Assembly (NCBI GenBank): GCA_022496185.1
Contig: WTXG01000014.1
Location: forward strand, 248,001-312,000
DNA from: Multifurca ochricompacta
Lineage: Eukaryota; Basidiomycota; Agaricomycetes; Russulales; Russulaceae
Direction of reading: 5' to 3'
DNA length: 64,000 nucleotides
Shown: positions 27,565 through 40,210 of the stretch, in pieces
Layout: the number at the start of each line of letters is the position of its first letter
Position numbering within the stretch: the first letter of the stretch is position 1
Program-made: the position numbers and the translations under genes
Notes under the pieces: generated by a model
What the model saw: only the letters and a program-made list of their open reading frames with translations
Told to the model about the DNA's origin: nothing
Database searches by the model: none

Positions 27565-30172
27565 ATGGCTCCCTTTGACCTGTCATCTCCAATGTCTCGA
27601 AGCTTTCATGCTCGCGCTATCCTCGGACCCAAACTACATGACCAACTTCCTAATCTCAAAGTACTCATAGTAGGAGCCGGCGGTATTGGTTGCGAGCTCC
27701 GTATGCATATTTCATTTCACCCAATCCTTTCCCTCATGACAAATGTCTCGTCTCCAGTCAAGAACGTCGTACTTGCGGGTTTTGGGCAAATCACATTGCT
27801 CGATCTTGATACAATCGACCTTTCCAACTTGAACCGTCAGTTCTTGTTCAGAAAGAAGGATGTGAAGCAAAGCAAAGCAATAGTGTGTCGCACCGTGCCA
27901 GCTCATTTGCGCTCTCGTCTAAGATGACCCTCCAGGTGGCCGCACGAACGGCATCTGCATTTAATCCCAACGTTCAAATTAAACCCATTCACGGGGACGT
28001 CAAGGATCCGCAGTTTGACTTGGCATGGTTTAAAGGTTTCGATGTCGTTTTGAACGCGCTAGATAATTTAGGTATGTTGTGTATCTCTCTTTGTCAACGA
28101 GGGTGTTCACGTTAGGTTCCGTCAGATGCGCGACGGCATGTGAATAAAATGTGTATGGCCGGAAATATCCCTCTAGTGGAGTCTGGAACAGCTGGATATC
28201 TCGGCCAAGTGCAGCCTTTGCTGAAGGTAAGCATAACATGACTCGCTCTAAATTGTTCATGTAACTCCGCTTTGCGTTGGCAGGATCGTACGGAATGCTT
28301 TGATTGTATCCCTAAACCAACGCCCAAGAATTTCCCCGTATGCACCATTCGGTCCACACCAACTCAGCCGATACACTGTATTGTTTGGGCAAAGAGCTAT
28401 CTGATGCCGTAAGCTTCACAATCGTCCCCCTTTTTTCACGCTGTCTGCTCTAATTGGCTGGATTGGATTGACACGAAATAGACAGCTCTTTGGTGAAGAT
28501 GAGGACTCGACAAGTGAACTGGATGAGGCCGAAAAGCAAGGCGAAAACGGTGGGTCGTCCAGTCATCACCGTACTATGACTCAAGCACCGTCTCCCTGGA
28601 TGCTACTCCCGTGCTCACGCTTATTCCAGCGCAAGAGGTTGCTAATCTGCGCAGGGAGGCGCAAGCGTTCAAGTCTGTCAGGGCCGCGCTACGTTCCAAG
28701 GACAAGGACACCAGTTCTAGTGCCGCAAAAATGGCTTTTCAGAAGGTCCGTCTTCTTGCTGCACAGCTCAGGTGGGGGGATCTTACGGTCTCTCTGCAGG
28801 TATTCTATCACGATATTCTCAACCTCCTCTCCATGGAGGATATGTGGCGCTTCCGAGACAAGCCAGTGCCACTGGACTTTAATCTCATCCAAAGCGATCA
28901 GTTTATCCTGCGTGGGCAGGTGACCAGTGCCATTGATATCTCTGCTGACAGCATTCCACGCCCTGCAAACGAGGTTAGAGGTCTTGACGGACGCCCTAAT
29001 GGAAGCCCTGTTGGTTCTAATGGCAGCGGTCCTTCATCGTCCACTAAATCTGGTCATGGCTTGAAAGATCAGCGCTCCTTGACACTTCGGGATAATTTGG
29101 CTTTATTTGCCTTGGGGTCTGTAGCTTAACCTCCATCATTTCAATGGCAGACTTACGTGCCACTTGCAGTACGGAGCGTCTCGCAGCACGTCTCACAACA
29201 GGCAAAGAGGAAACCATCTTGTTTGACAAGGACGATGATGACACATTGGATTTCGTGACCGCGGCGGCGAATCTGCGCTCAGCAGCTTATGGAATTCCGG
29301 GCAAGAGCCGCTGGGAAGTCAAAGGTGGGACTTCAGCTCCAGTCTTGTCAATTTTGGCAGTTCCATGGAAATGTTCGTCTTTAGAAATGGCAGGAAACAT
29401 CATACCTGCGATTGCAACAACCAATGCCATTATTTCAGGCCTGATTGTGTTGCAAGCCTTGCATCTGCTGCGTGAGGCTTTTGACTCCTTGCGTAATGTA
29501 CACGCGCAATTCAAACCTTCCGCACCTCTGAGCGCCGTAAAGCTTTCATTGCCAAATCCTCGATGCGGTGTTTGCCGCGACGCCTATGCCTTTTTGCAGT
29601 GCGACCCCTCCCGTGTGACACTTGCTGAAGTGCTCGAAGGTATTTTAAACGGATCGGGGCGAGAAGTGATACCTTTGAGGATAAACGCATGCTCAGCGAT
29701 CCAGACTTCGACGACAATCTTCACCGCACACTCGAAAGTCTCAATGTGACGAAAGGGAAGTTTCTTAGTATCGCAGATGAAGATGGCGAGCTTGAAGTAA
29801 TCACTCTGCCATCTGCGCGCTACCGTGAGTTACGCACCCCCCTCTATTGTGCCGGTGCCGGTGCCAATAATGAGCAACAGATCCAACCACCCAATTGACG
29901 GTCCTCCCATGATCCTTCCTGATCCCTTGCCAGAACCAGGCCAAAGAGTGAAATCCATTACCCCGCGGCCCTCCACACCTCCATCAATGCTTCCACGAAT
30001 ACAGAAACGGCCGGCCCCAGATGGAATGGACGAGGCTCAGCCGGCAAAACGTGCGCGAATCGCTGCCAGTTCCAACTCCTCTCCGAGAACATCACGGCGT
30101 CTCGAGGAAGACGGGTTGATTCTGATAGATGGAGATGAGTCGGTGGACGAAGATATTGTTGTCATTGACTGA
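27565..30172 (+). CDS. UBA2: SUMO-activating enzyme E1 subunit Uba2
   Basis: Uba2 pairs with Aos1 to adenylate SUMO and load it onto its own cysteine in the nucleus. The start at 27565 ([20 protein letters not shown]) is the first ATG; 27592 is an alternative. The nucleotide-binding fold shows [33 protein letters not shown] and [20 protein letters not shown]. The catalytic Cys lies in [20 protein letters not shown] (codon at 28341-28343), followed by QLFGEDED. The ubiquitin-fold region includes [20 protein letters not shown]. The C-terminus carries a basic nuclear-localisation-like KRARIAASS and ends in an acidic SUMO-interaction-like tail ([19 protein letters not shown]). The reading frame breaks once near CC at 29672-29673, between GREVIP and [15 protein letters not shown], again consistent with one missing base. 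Convergent or overlapping neighbours are absent. Confidence 0.92.
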
Positions 30173-30434
30173 GATCTTGGAAGCTGGTAGTTGTAGCCTA
30201 TATTTCGTATCTCTCTATTACCTTATTCACCTGTCTATTGGGTATTTCATGCGAATACATTGCGTGGATGCTCGCCACTCTAATTCAAGTCAAGTAGATC
30301 ACGTGGTTAGAATGGGCTTCACGCCGTCCACCCTCAGCCTCTCTCTGCCAACTCTGCCAGTTCACTCACGTCTTGAGCCTCCAAGCTCACCTGCTGGCCA
30401 TCGGTATCGAGAATAGTATTACAGGCAATCAAGC

Positions 30435-32811
30435 ATGCCCCAGAAAGCATCCCAGCAAGGCCGAATCAAACACAGGAGTACATTGAAGCTCGACTCCCCC
30501 CCTCCCTCTAAGAAGTTTAAGGCTACAAACAGTGTTATGACTCTTTCCGTGAGATAACACATATATTGGCTTATGGGGATATGATTGACACCCATAAGCT
30601 TTCCCCATGCTCGGTTATTAAGCCCAGAAACAAGCCCCCCTCTATTCCTCATCTATCTAAAACTTCGTGGCCTGTCACTGCGATCACGAAGGATGCCAAG
30701 GGAAAGGGAAAGGTTACTCGCGACGTGCACGCAGAGTCCTCAGGTATGTTCCAGTCGTCTTCCCACTCATGCTTCAAACTGAAAAGTATACTCTCTAGAT
30801 GATCGTCTATGGGTGGATAAATACGAGCCACGGTCTTTGGAGGACTTAGCAGTGCACAAACGTAAAGTTGACGACGTTCGTAGGTGGTTAGCGGAGGCCT
30901 TTAGCGAGATTGGTCTTTCAAAACACCGTGTATGTCCTGCTTCTTTTCTTTTTGTCTTTCATTCAAAGCTATACGATAGCACAGCGTCTCCTTATCCTTA
31001 GTGGCCCTGCCGGTTCCGGAAAGACGGCAACCCTACGCGTTCTCGCCCGAGAAATGGACTTTGAGATTGCAGAGTACAAGAACAATACGAATTCAACCCA
31101 ATTTTCCGCTTTGACGGGCGAGCCTTCTACGTGTAAGTCCCGCGCTTCTATTGTTCGCTGGTCCTGAAACAGCATAGCCGATACCCAGGATACGTTTGCA
31201 ACCTTCTTGAATCGTGCAGGTTCATACACGTCCGTGTTCACTTCGGCGCGCCGGAGGCTGGTGCTTGTCGAGGATCTCCCCAATATCCTACACCCAGGTA
31301 TCCGGGCACGCTTTCACGATACGCTCCGGGTTTATGTGGAGCGCGCTTCGGGTGTCGTGCCTGTCATAATTGTTGTCAGTGATGCTGGTCTACGTACCGA
31401 AGGAGACTCCAGTGGTGGTCGGAGTCTAGACCTCGTCATAGATGCGCGCACAGTCGTCCCACCTGGGCTGCCTGATTCCCTCTTCTCAGAGATCAGGTTC
31501 GTTCGTCTCTCCGGTTTTCGTGTTTCTTACTAGGCCGACAGATGCGCATAGATTTAACCCAATTGCGCTCACGTTAATCACTTCCGCCGTGAGGCGTGTG
31601 ATGGATTTAGCAAATGTGCGCCTCTCGCCGAGCGCGTTGCATACAATCGTAGAAGGGGCGGGAGGAGATGTGCGCAGTGGAATCATGACGTTGGAATTTT
31701 CATGTGGTCATCCCAAATCTCGGAAGCAATCAACTAGGCTTAGGCGAGTGACGTCCTAGCTGAAGAGGCTTCTTGAGTCCTGATTTACCTCAGCGTTGGC
31801 TCGATAGTTTTGGTGACACAGAGGGAAGAAGCATTATTACTTTTTCACCTGGTAGGGAAAATCATGTACAATAAACGTTCGTTTATCTACGTGTCCTGCA
31901 TGTGGTGAACTCTAACTAATTCATAATCTGGCACAGGCAAAGGTGATTCTCCTTCCCGATCCGCCTCTAGAAAAGACATTGCACGAGATCGGGCACTCGA
32001 TCAGTCACTGAAGGACCCGCCGCCTTTACCTCTTTGGCTGGCCGCGGAGGAGCGACGAACAAGTCGAGTAGATGTCGATGTCGGTGGTTTCATTTGTGAT
32101 GAAAATTTAGCGATTCTTCTGACCTCCCCTCTCTGGGCTGTTACAGGCGTTATTTACTTCTACCCCGATCGATGCGTCGCTTTTTGGACTTTACATCCAC
32201 CAAAACTATACACAATATTGCACCAATCTGGAGCAATGCAGTCTCTGATTGACTATCTTAGTTGGACAGATTCCAATGGACCGGAGAATGTCGGCATTTG
32301 ACCTTTTCATAACACTTTTTTTCCTGTAAATACTAACAGGAGGCAGTGGTACGACGCGAACCCCCATGCATTCCATATACGGGCTCTTGGGACACTTCAT
32401 TCTCTACCTAGCCCTGTCTCGTCTACTGGACAGCGCATCTACAAGCCAGCTTTCTTCGACGCGCTTCAACGAGAACGTGGCGCGCGGGATGCTTTGGATT
32501 ATACCTCTAATTGGCTTTCTAGTGTATGTGGCAAGGCATGCATTGTTCCCTGTCAGGGGGGATGGAAAGCTGATGTCGCACAGACTAGATTATGGCCTCT
32601 GGTTGCAATGACCACGGAACTGGGAGGTATACTTCGTGTACTGGGGCGCCGTGCGCCGCATGGGCATCATACCTTCTCGGAGCTTGTGTTCGGGCGGGAT
32701 TCCGTGGGCGCAAAGGCCATGACCGAAGGAGATGTTGAGGGAGGGGTTGTTGACTATGACGAGGGGGAGACTAGGGAGTCACAGTCACTTAGGATCATGA
32801 AGAAGGCATAG
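30435..32811 (+). CDS. RAD17: Checkpoint clamp loader Rad17 (Rad24 in yeast)
   Basis: Rad17 with Rfc2-5 loads the 9-1-1 clamp at damaged DNA. The N-terminus is [20 protein letters not shown]. Family blocks follow: [20 protein letters not shown], the Walker [18 protein letters not shown] at about 31002-31040, the Walker B-like [13 protein letters not shown], a sensor region ([11 protein letters not shown]), the SGIMTLEF helix region, the conserved [38 protein letters not shown], and the C-terminal domain ([50 protein letters not shown]). One frame break lies at about 32237-32240: the EQC codon run must shift by one base to reach [13 protein letters not shown]. The first exons are Lys/Ser/Pro-rich and less certain. 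The gene is same-strand with UBA2, 262 bases downstream of it. Confidence 0.9.
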
Positions 32812-32920
32812 GTTTAGGTTGCAACAGTTACTTAGAGGACGATGATATCGAAGACTGGTGATTGTGACCGGTAACCGGAAAGAAAAGAAAACCGGACAGA
32901 ACATGAAGACAGAGATAACG

Positions 32921-32950
32921 TTTAGATTAGTTAGTTAGTTAGTCAGTTAT
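32921..32950. repeat. TTAG tetranucleotide repeat
   Basis: Four to five GTTA/TTAG units lie between RAD17 and the dioxygenase gene. Confidence 0.75.
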
Positions 32951-33015
32951 TAGTAACAATTCGCCCCCTCGACCGACGAAACATCTTGAAACCATCCCAT
33001 CATCTCATCTTAATA

Positions 33016-33740
33016 ATGCCCCTTGCACCACCACTCGACCTTCCCCGCTGGCTCAGGGAGAATGCCGACCGATTGCAGCCACCGGTGAACAACTTCTGCC
33101 TCTATTCCGGTGCGGACTTTGTAGTCATGGCTGTCGGAGGGCCAAACTCCCGCGCAGACTACCATGTCAATGAAACTGAGGTGATCAGTCGCTCAGAGAC
33201 TCGTGGACAGGTAGTCTTGGCCTCATTTATGATCAATTAAATAGGAATGGTTTTATCAACACAAGGGTGACATGCTCCTACGTGTTGTAGACGATGGCAC
33301 CTTCCGTGATATCGAGATCAAGGAAGGTGAAATGTTTCTACTCCCGGGTGCGCGCCCACTTGGCCTGGTGAAATGTTTGGTCTTGGCTCAACGTGTCATT
33401 CACACATACAGGTAATACCCCTCACAACCCCGTGCGCTTCGCCGATACTGTCGGGATTGTAATTGAGCGGGTGCGACCCGAAGCTGCCACAGGTATGTAT
33501 CGCTCAAGTCTTGCTGCTGAAATGTGGCGTTTTTATTTATCGGGCTCTCACGCGTGGGAAAAAGACCGGCTGCGTTGGTACTGCCGTGCTCCTGGGCACG
33601 AGAAACCTACCATTATTCGCGAAGAGTCATTTCATGTGACAGACCTTGGCACGCAGCTAAAACCGCTCATAGACTATTGGATGTCGAATGAGGAGAGTCG
33701 ACGTTGTGCTGCTTGTGGAACAGTCGCTGAAGCGAAGTAG
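33016..33740 (+). CDS. BNA1: 3-hydroxyanthranilate 3,4-dioxygenase
   Basis: This Fe(II) cupin enzyme opens the ring of 3-hydroxyanthranilate in the kynurenine route to NAD, in the cytosol. Four exons join in frame: [81 protein letters not shown]. The iron ligands expected for the family are the His in YHVNETE, the Glu in EEWFYQ and the His of NTPHNPVRF. The C-terminus ends [11 protein letters not shown]; the CxxC pair matches the second-metal (rubredoxin-like) site seen in this family. Length and motifs are complete and no frame break was found. Confidence 0.93.
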
Positions 33741-34041
33741 ATGGGGCAGCGATCTAATTACCTGAGCCAATTTGTATTATCGATGATCTCCGATAGTCTG
33801 GTCATTTTCTTAATTTCTTAACGTAAATGCAACCATGAATGAGGATGATGGATGCAGCATCATACCCCACACTTACACAAAACCGAGTATGTGTTAACCC
33901 TGTGTTGTTGTTGTTGTTTTGTTTAATTCGGAACCAATCACGTGGGTTACACGTGATCGAGTTAACCCTCTTTGGAGTTATAGCAGTCAAGGACTATTCC
34001 ACTCACTCTTACTCTTACTAGCGTCTACTCTCTTGTAACTC

Positions 34042-37000
34042 ATGGCTAGATTTAGTGCTCTAGCTAGCGATAACAGTGATGATGATGAGCAGTACGTTGC
34101 GTCTCCGCCCAAAAAGCACCCACCACCACGGACTCGCTCAAAATTTCCACCTCCCCGCGTCTCACGAGTAGACGAGGATGCAGAGATGGTCTCCGACTCC
34201 GATTCTTCGCGTGGGGATGAAGAGGTGGAGGAATTGCCCAGCGATTCGTCACATTTCAGTGTCCATGACCAACGCAAGCTTGGCCGAGGGGACGGAGGTA
34301 TTTACACGACCGAAGAACCCGGAGACAAGGATGAATCTGGCGAATCATCTGGTTCAGGTTCTGAGGCGATACTTCCAGAACATCGACGTGGCGATCCTAG
34401 CATGATCCCCTGGGCGCAGCGGATAGGCGTCGACCCCCAAAAAATGCACGTTATGCAGGCGTCTTTGTTCGGAACGTCAGAGACAGCGGAGGCGCTCAAA
34501 CAATTAAACGCAGAGAAACCCGATCGAGCGCATTTGACCCCCAATGGACTTCACAGAAAACACAGTCGGGAATCTGAGGGAGAAGGACGGAGAGCCACGG
34601 CCCAAGAGGTATCTCACTTTGTAACTATTGTTTCTGGACCTCACCCTCCCCATGCTAGCGGGCTTCCTTTGCCCACGATATTGAACCGGTTGCTTTTCGT
34701 CCCTCCCGAAAATACGCCAGAGTGGAGAGCTCAGCGTCCATCGTGAACGGCGTGGAGGATGCCATTGTCGATGCTGGCCTCGCATTTGGGCGGTCATTTC
34801 GGGTTGGTTGGGGTCCCTCTGGACCCTGGTGCACCTAGGACAGCTATGTGGTCCAGCATCAACACGGTAAGGTTCTTAGCTGTTGTCTGAAACTTGCAAC
34901 TCTGATCTGCCTGTAGAAAGCATACCGCAAACTCGTCTGTGATCACAAAAACTGCGGTGCCATTCTCAGAACCGGGAACAGACGCTAGCCTTTCCACAAA
35001 ACTTCTCTCCCATCACCTTACCAATTCGCCCATTCAACTCGACGGTGAAGGTATCCCCTTTGCCCGCCCTTCACCAAAGCTGTCCTTTGCGTCCTTTGCA
35101 TCTCTTTTCCCTTCTACAGAACAGTCATTTGCCGCTCGTCTTTTTCGTCTTGGGCACGCCTTGTTCGACGAAATCGACCTCCAACTTAATGAATCCGTTG
35201 GTATAGATGTCCGTAATCGAGCCCATGCCGTGCGCAGAAAAGAGGCTCTCTCGAAGTGGCTGGAAGGTGTTGTTGCTCTCACTGTAGGCGCTGAAGTAAA
35301 AAGCACCTTTTCTGGGGGGTCGTTTTCAACAATCTTCAGCCTTCTTACCGGCCATCAAATTGACAAGGCCTGTGAAGTTGCCATGGATAGCGGAAATTTA
35401 AGGCTTGCCACATTACTGTCACAAGCTGGTGGTGACACCGGGTTTCGAGCAGATATCCGAACGCAGCTACAGATATGGCAGGAGCAACGCATCGATCCCC
35501 ATATTGATGAAAATCTGCGCAAGATCTACGCATTGCTAGGCGGCGTTGTGGACGTGCTGGAGGGCTCCAACGGCACTGGGGTAGAGCGATGTCCGGACCT
35601 TGCCGTGTCTAAAAAGCTTGATTGGAAGCGCGTTTTCGGATTGCACCTTTGGTTTGGACAGCCAATGGACGCTTCGATAGCAGAAGTTTTCGATGCATAC
35701 GACAACCATTGGAGGAATGCGCGAGACAGGGCTGCGGCTCCCAACCCGTGGTATTTCGAGGATGACCCTTCCGAACTCAAACATTGGCATTTATCCCCAG
35801 ATGAGAACCCTCCAGACGCGTTCTATTCCCTTATCAGACTCTATGCGGATCCAGCCTGCTCTCTGGAGACTGTGTTTTCTCCACTGTCTTTTGGCCCTTC
35901 GCCGGTGGATTTCTCCATTCTATGGCACTTGTACATCGTTCTTTCCCGGTCGATGCGGATACGAGACTTCTCAGACCGCGATGACCCTGGCGTGTCAAGA
36001 GGGTCTCAAGAAGGTGACGATGGAGAAGAATACGTTGAGGGACATAGTCCAAATGCAGACGTGTTAGCTAGCACGTATGCTCTGCAATTAGAACAGCAAG
36101 ACTTAATACAGGAAGCGACGTTTGTCTTACTCCATTTAGAAGGATCCTCTGGGTGCGTTTTCCTTTCTTCACGTCAGATCGAGGTCAACGGTTTTAATTG
36201 TCTTTGTAAAGGAGAGAAAAGGCCATCAGAGACTTGCTGCTACGGTCTGCCCCCAAGCTTGACGATTGGATGACGCGGGGTATGGCAGGAAGTTTGAAAA
36301 TTCCACTGTTGTGGATCAATGAGGCCAAGGTGACCAAACCGACTTTAGTACTTACATTCAGCAGCTAGCAGCTGACAATGGGCACTAGGCAATTTATGCT
36401 TTAAACCGAGGAGATGTCTTCGAGGCATATCATTTATATCTCAAGCAGGGTTACACAGTGCTGCTCACGAGCTTGCTGTGTCCGAGCTTGCCCCAGAAGC
36501 AGTAATCAGGGAGGACCTTGAACTGCTCAAGACGCTCTTCGAGAGGTTTATCGGTCATACAGTACAAGAGTGGCACGTGCGAGGAAAGGTTAGTGTAACG
36601 ACACGTGACTGTACACGTGCTTGTCTAACGTGATAAGCGCGCCATAGGCTTTCCTCGATTACGCACATGCGATGACACGATTGCCCGAATTAGTTCAAGA
36701 CGTGAGGGCTCTGCGAGATGGTTCACATGCTACTGAGCTCGAGGAGCTGATTCGTGGCATCCCCAAGCTAATTGGACTGCTGCCTGAGATCATCCGTGAT
36801 GATGAAGCGGATGCGCGGCATAGCGTTGCCGTAGCAATGATGATTACTGGATTAACTCGCCAACTCGACAAGGCGATGCCGCTGGCCCTGGTGAGTTGGC
36901 TATTTTCTATTTTCTCGTAGTTGCCTGAGACGTGCTTCAGAGCCCCAAGCAGCTCCGGAATCTGCCAGTGGATGAAGCGACCAACCTACAGCACGCGCGC

Positions 37001-37045
37001 ACTACCGCACATTCTCAGTTCCTGAAGATGCTCGAGGCGACATAG
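34042..37045 (+). CDS. Nucleoporin Nup96/Nup145C (Y-complex scaffold)
   Basis: Nup96 is a core member of the Nup84/Nup107 Y-complex of the nuclear pore and binds Sec13. The start MARFSALASDNSDDDEQYVA opens an acidic, Ser-rich N-terminus. Next come MIPWAQRIGVDPQKMHVMQA, FAHDIEPVAFRPSRKYARVE and GLAFGRSFRVGWGPSG, the Sec13-binding blade segment. A long alpha-solenoid follows (WLEGVVALTVGAEVK, QIDKACEVAMDSGNLRLATL, AFYSLIRLYADPACS, WHLYIVLSRSM, ELAPEAVIREDLELLKTLFE). The end is NLQHARTTAHSQFLKMLEAT. There are two one-base frame breaks, at GG 34821-34822 (before TLVHLGQLCG) and at 36445 (LYLK|AGLHSAAHELA). No FG repeats or Nup98 autoproteolytic domain precede it, so here Nup96 is encoded alone. 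Confidence 0.87.
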
Positions 37046-37301
37046 CATTCTAGTTTCACTGTCATCCTATAAATATATATATATGCGGACATGAAGTATA
37101 GGAGAACTCTAGTGCACGTTACTGATTAGCTAGTGCAATGATGTGAGAAACCGTTAAGACAAAATATGATTACATGGCCATTGGCGAAACTAGTCGCAAA
37201 AGCCGTGGTGAAGTAGAGCATTACGAATAACATGCGACAAGGAAATGGACGTAGAAGAATCGAAAGATCGGAATGTCAGTGATCATGGTCCCAGTAGTGG
37301 G

Positions 37302-38070
37302 TCAATCAATGTGCTGTCCGGAGAGGAATACGGAAGCGCTCAGTATGCAGACTTCGGCCAAGCGCGCTTCCATGGCGTGTTGACTCAGCTCTATTTCAAC
37401 AACATCGCGGCTGACGCTGATGCGCGCGAGACGATGTGAATGAGAATTTTGCGCGTAGTAAAGCTACATGACATGAGCCGTGAACCCCCATGAGCAGGTG
37501 GAGAAAGAATATGTACAACTTACGCAGATGTAGTCCCCGTCTGGAACCCAGACGTGAGGAATTCCTCTGACGTCCATCATCCTAGATCTGGGGGGGGGAG
37601 GGGGTTACGACGGATCAGGGTGCGCGGAACATAGACAGTCCAGGTAAATAGCTAACGCACGCGCGATCTGACGCAGTTTGAAGCCAGCTTCGTAAAGACC
37701 GTCTCGGAAACAGACCCGGCATTTCCACGCTCGGGGGCCCACCAGACCAGTCGACCAGGGCCACTGTACGTCGATGGGTGTCATAATAGGTGGTGTAGTG
37801 TGGCTGTGAGGCCGCCGTGACAATGCTATAACATTGACGGCCCCGGGCATCAACGACCGATGCGTTCAGGATGTTCGGGCGAAAACCGGTGATGTAAAAG
37901 ATTGTGCTACCAGGTGGCGGGGGGGTGCCTCGGCCACGGCTTGGGTTGCCTCCTGGGAGGGCTCCAAATATTGACGGGGCTTCCCCCGATGAGCTACCCC
38001 ATACGCTGCCTCCTGAGGGCGCATTTCCAACGCGCCAGCCTTGTACGTATGGATTGAAATTTGCAGACAT
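37302..38070 (-). CDS. DUF6593-type protein
   Basis: The first exon begins MSANFNPYVQGWRVGNAPSG and has a Gly/Pro-rich leader followed by a beta-rich block (NASVVDARGRQCYSIVTAAS, HYTTYYDTHRRTVALVDWSG). It splices at about 37660 to SRMMDVRGIPHVWVPDGDYI, and a last exon gives HRLARISVSRDVVEIELSQH and CILSASVFLSGQHID before the stop at 37302-37304. The order (Trp-rich strand, W-P-x-G motif, C-terminal hydrophobic helix) matches what I know of the DUF6593 family, expanded in Agaricomycetes and of unknown function. The assignment rests on this pattern, not on a profile search. The join before HRLARI (intron about 37440-37520) is approximate. Confidence 0.62.
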
Positions 38071-39319
38071 TGTAATGTGTAGTGACCAAGGAGTTCACCC
38101 TTTAGCTGAAGTGGTGTTTAGAGTCGTGAGCTTCTTGGGAAAGACCCAACGTGCTCTTATACAGACCAGTTCGATGACAAAAGGGTTGTTAACCGCATAA
38201 ACTGCGTTTTCCACAATCGAGCATGGTAATCTCGGAACGGCAACCGCCCTGATAGTGGGTGATGATGAGGTTAAGGCTGGAGGTATAATGACTTCCAAAT
38301 GTTCCTCAGGGCAGTGAGACGTGGACGGTCATCTCGGACGGCTATTCTAACACGGAGGCTCGAAGTGCATGACCACCCATATCACTGGCTTGTGCCAGCA
38401 AGGGAGTAACAGTGTGTAAAGACATTTTCTGAGCGGGACTTGGCTCGCTCGGGATTCGTTCGATCGGGATCAAGCGTCTGCCCGTGCCGAGACCGCCAAC
38501 ATAGACATACGTTCCTGTGCTAGATCGATTGAGATTATAGATCATCCCAATCTCCGCAAAATTTACTTGTAGCTGGTAGCTTGTAGCAAGACCCAGACCA
38601 GAAGGATTTGAACCTCCCTCCAGTAAGATTCAGCGACAGCGGTCGGCTGTTCGTGTTTCAGAATGTTAGATAAACTGCAATTGAGTTTTTCACCCTAAGC
38701 GTCGAAGCGAATTTAAGAGCTCGTTTTCACGGGGGAATCCCTCGCAGCCACGCCGCGCGAGTGGAGTTTCGAAGGTTTGAAGATTGAAGATCGAAGATGA
38801 AGGAGAGGTTGTCATGTAATGCAATGCAATGCAAGGGCAAAGAGGGTTTACCGGGTACCGGATTTCACTCTCGGATGATGGCATCCGGTGTGGCTGTGCC
38901 GGCTTGCCTCGGTTTATGTTTATTTATGTGTTCGCTGGGTATCCCCGAGATGTGCTGACAAAGATTGGGTTTCTTGACTTGACCCACCCATTCCCCGGCT
39001 ATACTCGGCCAGTGCAGGAGGCTCCCTGCCACTAAATCATCTCGTCATCTGCTTCGTTTGCGTGAATCCCTAGTTACGAATGAATAGCCTTATTAACATC
39101 CCGTTCCTCTGCCTTTTTTGAGAGGTATGGACGGGGTCGAAGTGAGATCGGAATGTGATGGCCAATGGTCCCCAGACCGGTTGTAACTTTACGTCCACGT
39201 TGTGGTTTCCTGCGCGTTTACGGCTTGAGAACGTGGGGAACTTGACCGTTCCTGTTACACATAACATTAATCCACCTGGCGAATTTGAATGGTGTATGGT
39301 GTCAAGGTGTCAAGAGGGA

Positions 39320-39341
39320 GGGAGAGAGAGAGAGAGAGAGA
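39320..39341. repeat. (GA)n microsatellite
   Basis: An uninterrupted run of about ten GA units is preceded by a GGGAG-rich imperfect stretch. Confidence 0.9.
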
Positions 39342-39537
39342 TCCAGTCAATTGTTGCCGGCCTGCCGGCCAAAACCACGACTAGGACCTGACATGTGATT
39401 ATTACGGTGGTCATGTGACATAATACCTAGTAGCTAGATAGCTAGCTTACTAAGGCCTTAGCCTTAGCCTCCGCCTCCTTGAATTTGAACTTGTAGTTCC
39501 CCGTCTCAGACTGTGATAGCGACAATCAAACGTCATA

Positions 39538-39575
39538 TCATCATCATTATCATCATTATCATTATCATCATCATT
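39538..39575. repeat. (ATC/ATT)n trinucleotide repeat
   Basis: Around twelve alternating ATC and ATT units. Confidence 0.9.
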
Positions 39576-40210
39576 GCATTAATTTTTATTTACCCGGTCT
39601 TCCAAGTGCCTTACCTACGAAAGTGGAATGTCCGGTTGTTCATAATGTGATATGATCCCGTCCCGGGATTGAGCGTTCTAGCACCTGTCATGGGTACGGT
39701 ATCGAAACACGTCGCGTCGCTTGCTTGAGTATTTCGATTTCGATCGAAGCGAGCGACATGGAGGGAGTGGTCCCGGTACGAGAACGGAGAGCCACGATAC
39801 GCACTTGTCGGCCCGACATTTCAACCTGATCGCCGAGGGAGGTTCAAACAAAATCAGGATTGAGATTGAGGATCAAGTCCCGACGCGCTCAGAATCCGAC
39901 GCACTCAGAAAAACGTTCCTGGAAAAGTTGGAATTGTTCCTGTCATGGGTGTACATAATTCTCTCAGGGCAGCTCGAGCCAATGTATCAAAATCCCTGCG
40001 CTATGCCATGTGCGCCATGCCATGGGCCATGGTCAACCGACAGGCAGGTTATCGAGATTGAATTTCCACGTGTGATGATTAATATTAGAGAAAGGTAGTA
40101 GCAGTAGAAAGTACACAACAAAAAAAAGTCCTGAACTGCCAAATAATTGGAAATAAGGAAAGGGGGAAGGGAACGGGAGGAGCAACAACCGAAATCCAAA
40201 GCTTCTAGCT

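Larger units (their letters stand above)
38071..40210. other. Long intergenic region with microsatellites, no supported gene
   Basis: About 2.1 kb. It contains a GA dinucleotide run (39320-39341) and an ATC/ATT trinucleotide run (39538-39575). A 125-codon plus-strand frame (39721-40098) and short minus-strand frames near 38095-38545 show no recognisable domain. An isolated tRNA-B-box-like sequence sits near 38602-38614. Confidence 0.45.

Noticed and set aside
38600..38650. tRNA B-box-like sequence (minus strand GGTTCAAATCC with a pairing T-stem)
   Set aside because: No matching acceptor stem, D-arm or A-box could be found at the right distance, so it is most likely chance or an old fragment.
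39721..40098. 125-codon plus-strand open frame (MLEYFDFDRSERHGG)
   Set aside because: No domain, no neighbouring exons that join, and it sits among microsatellites and promoter-like sequence upstream of nothing; kept only as a note in the gap.
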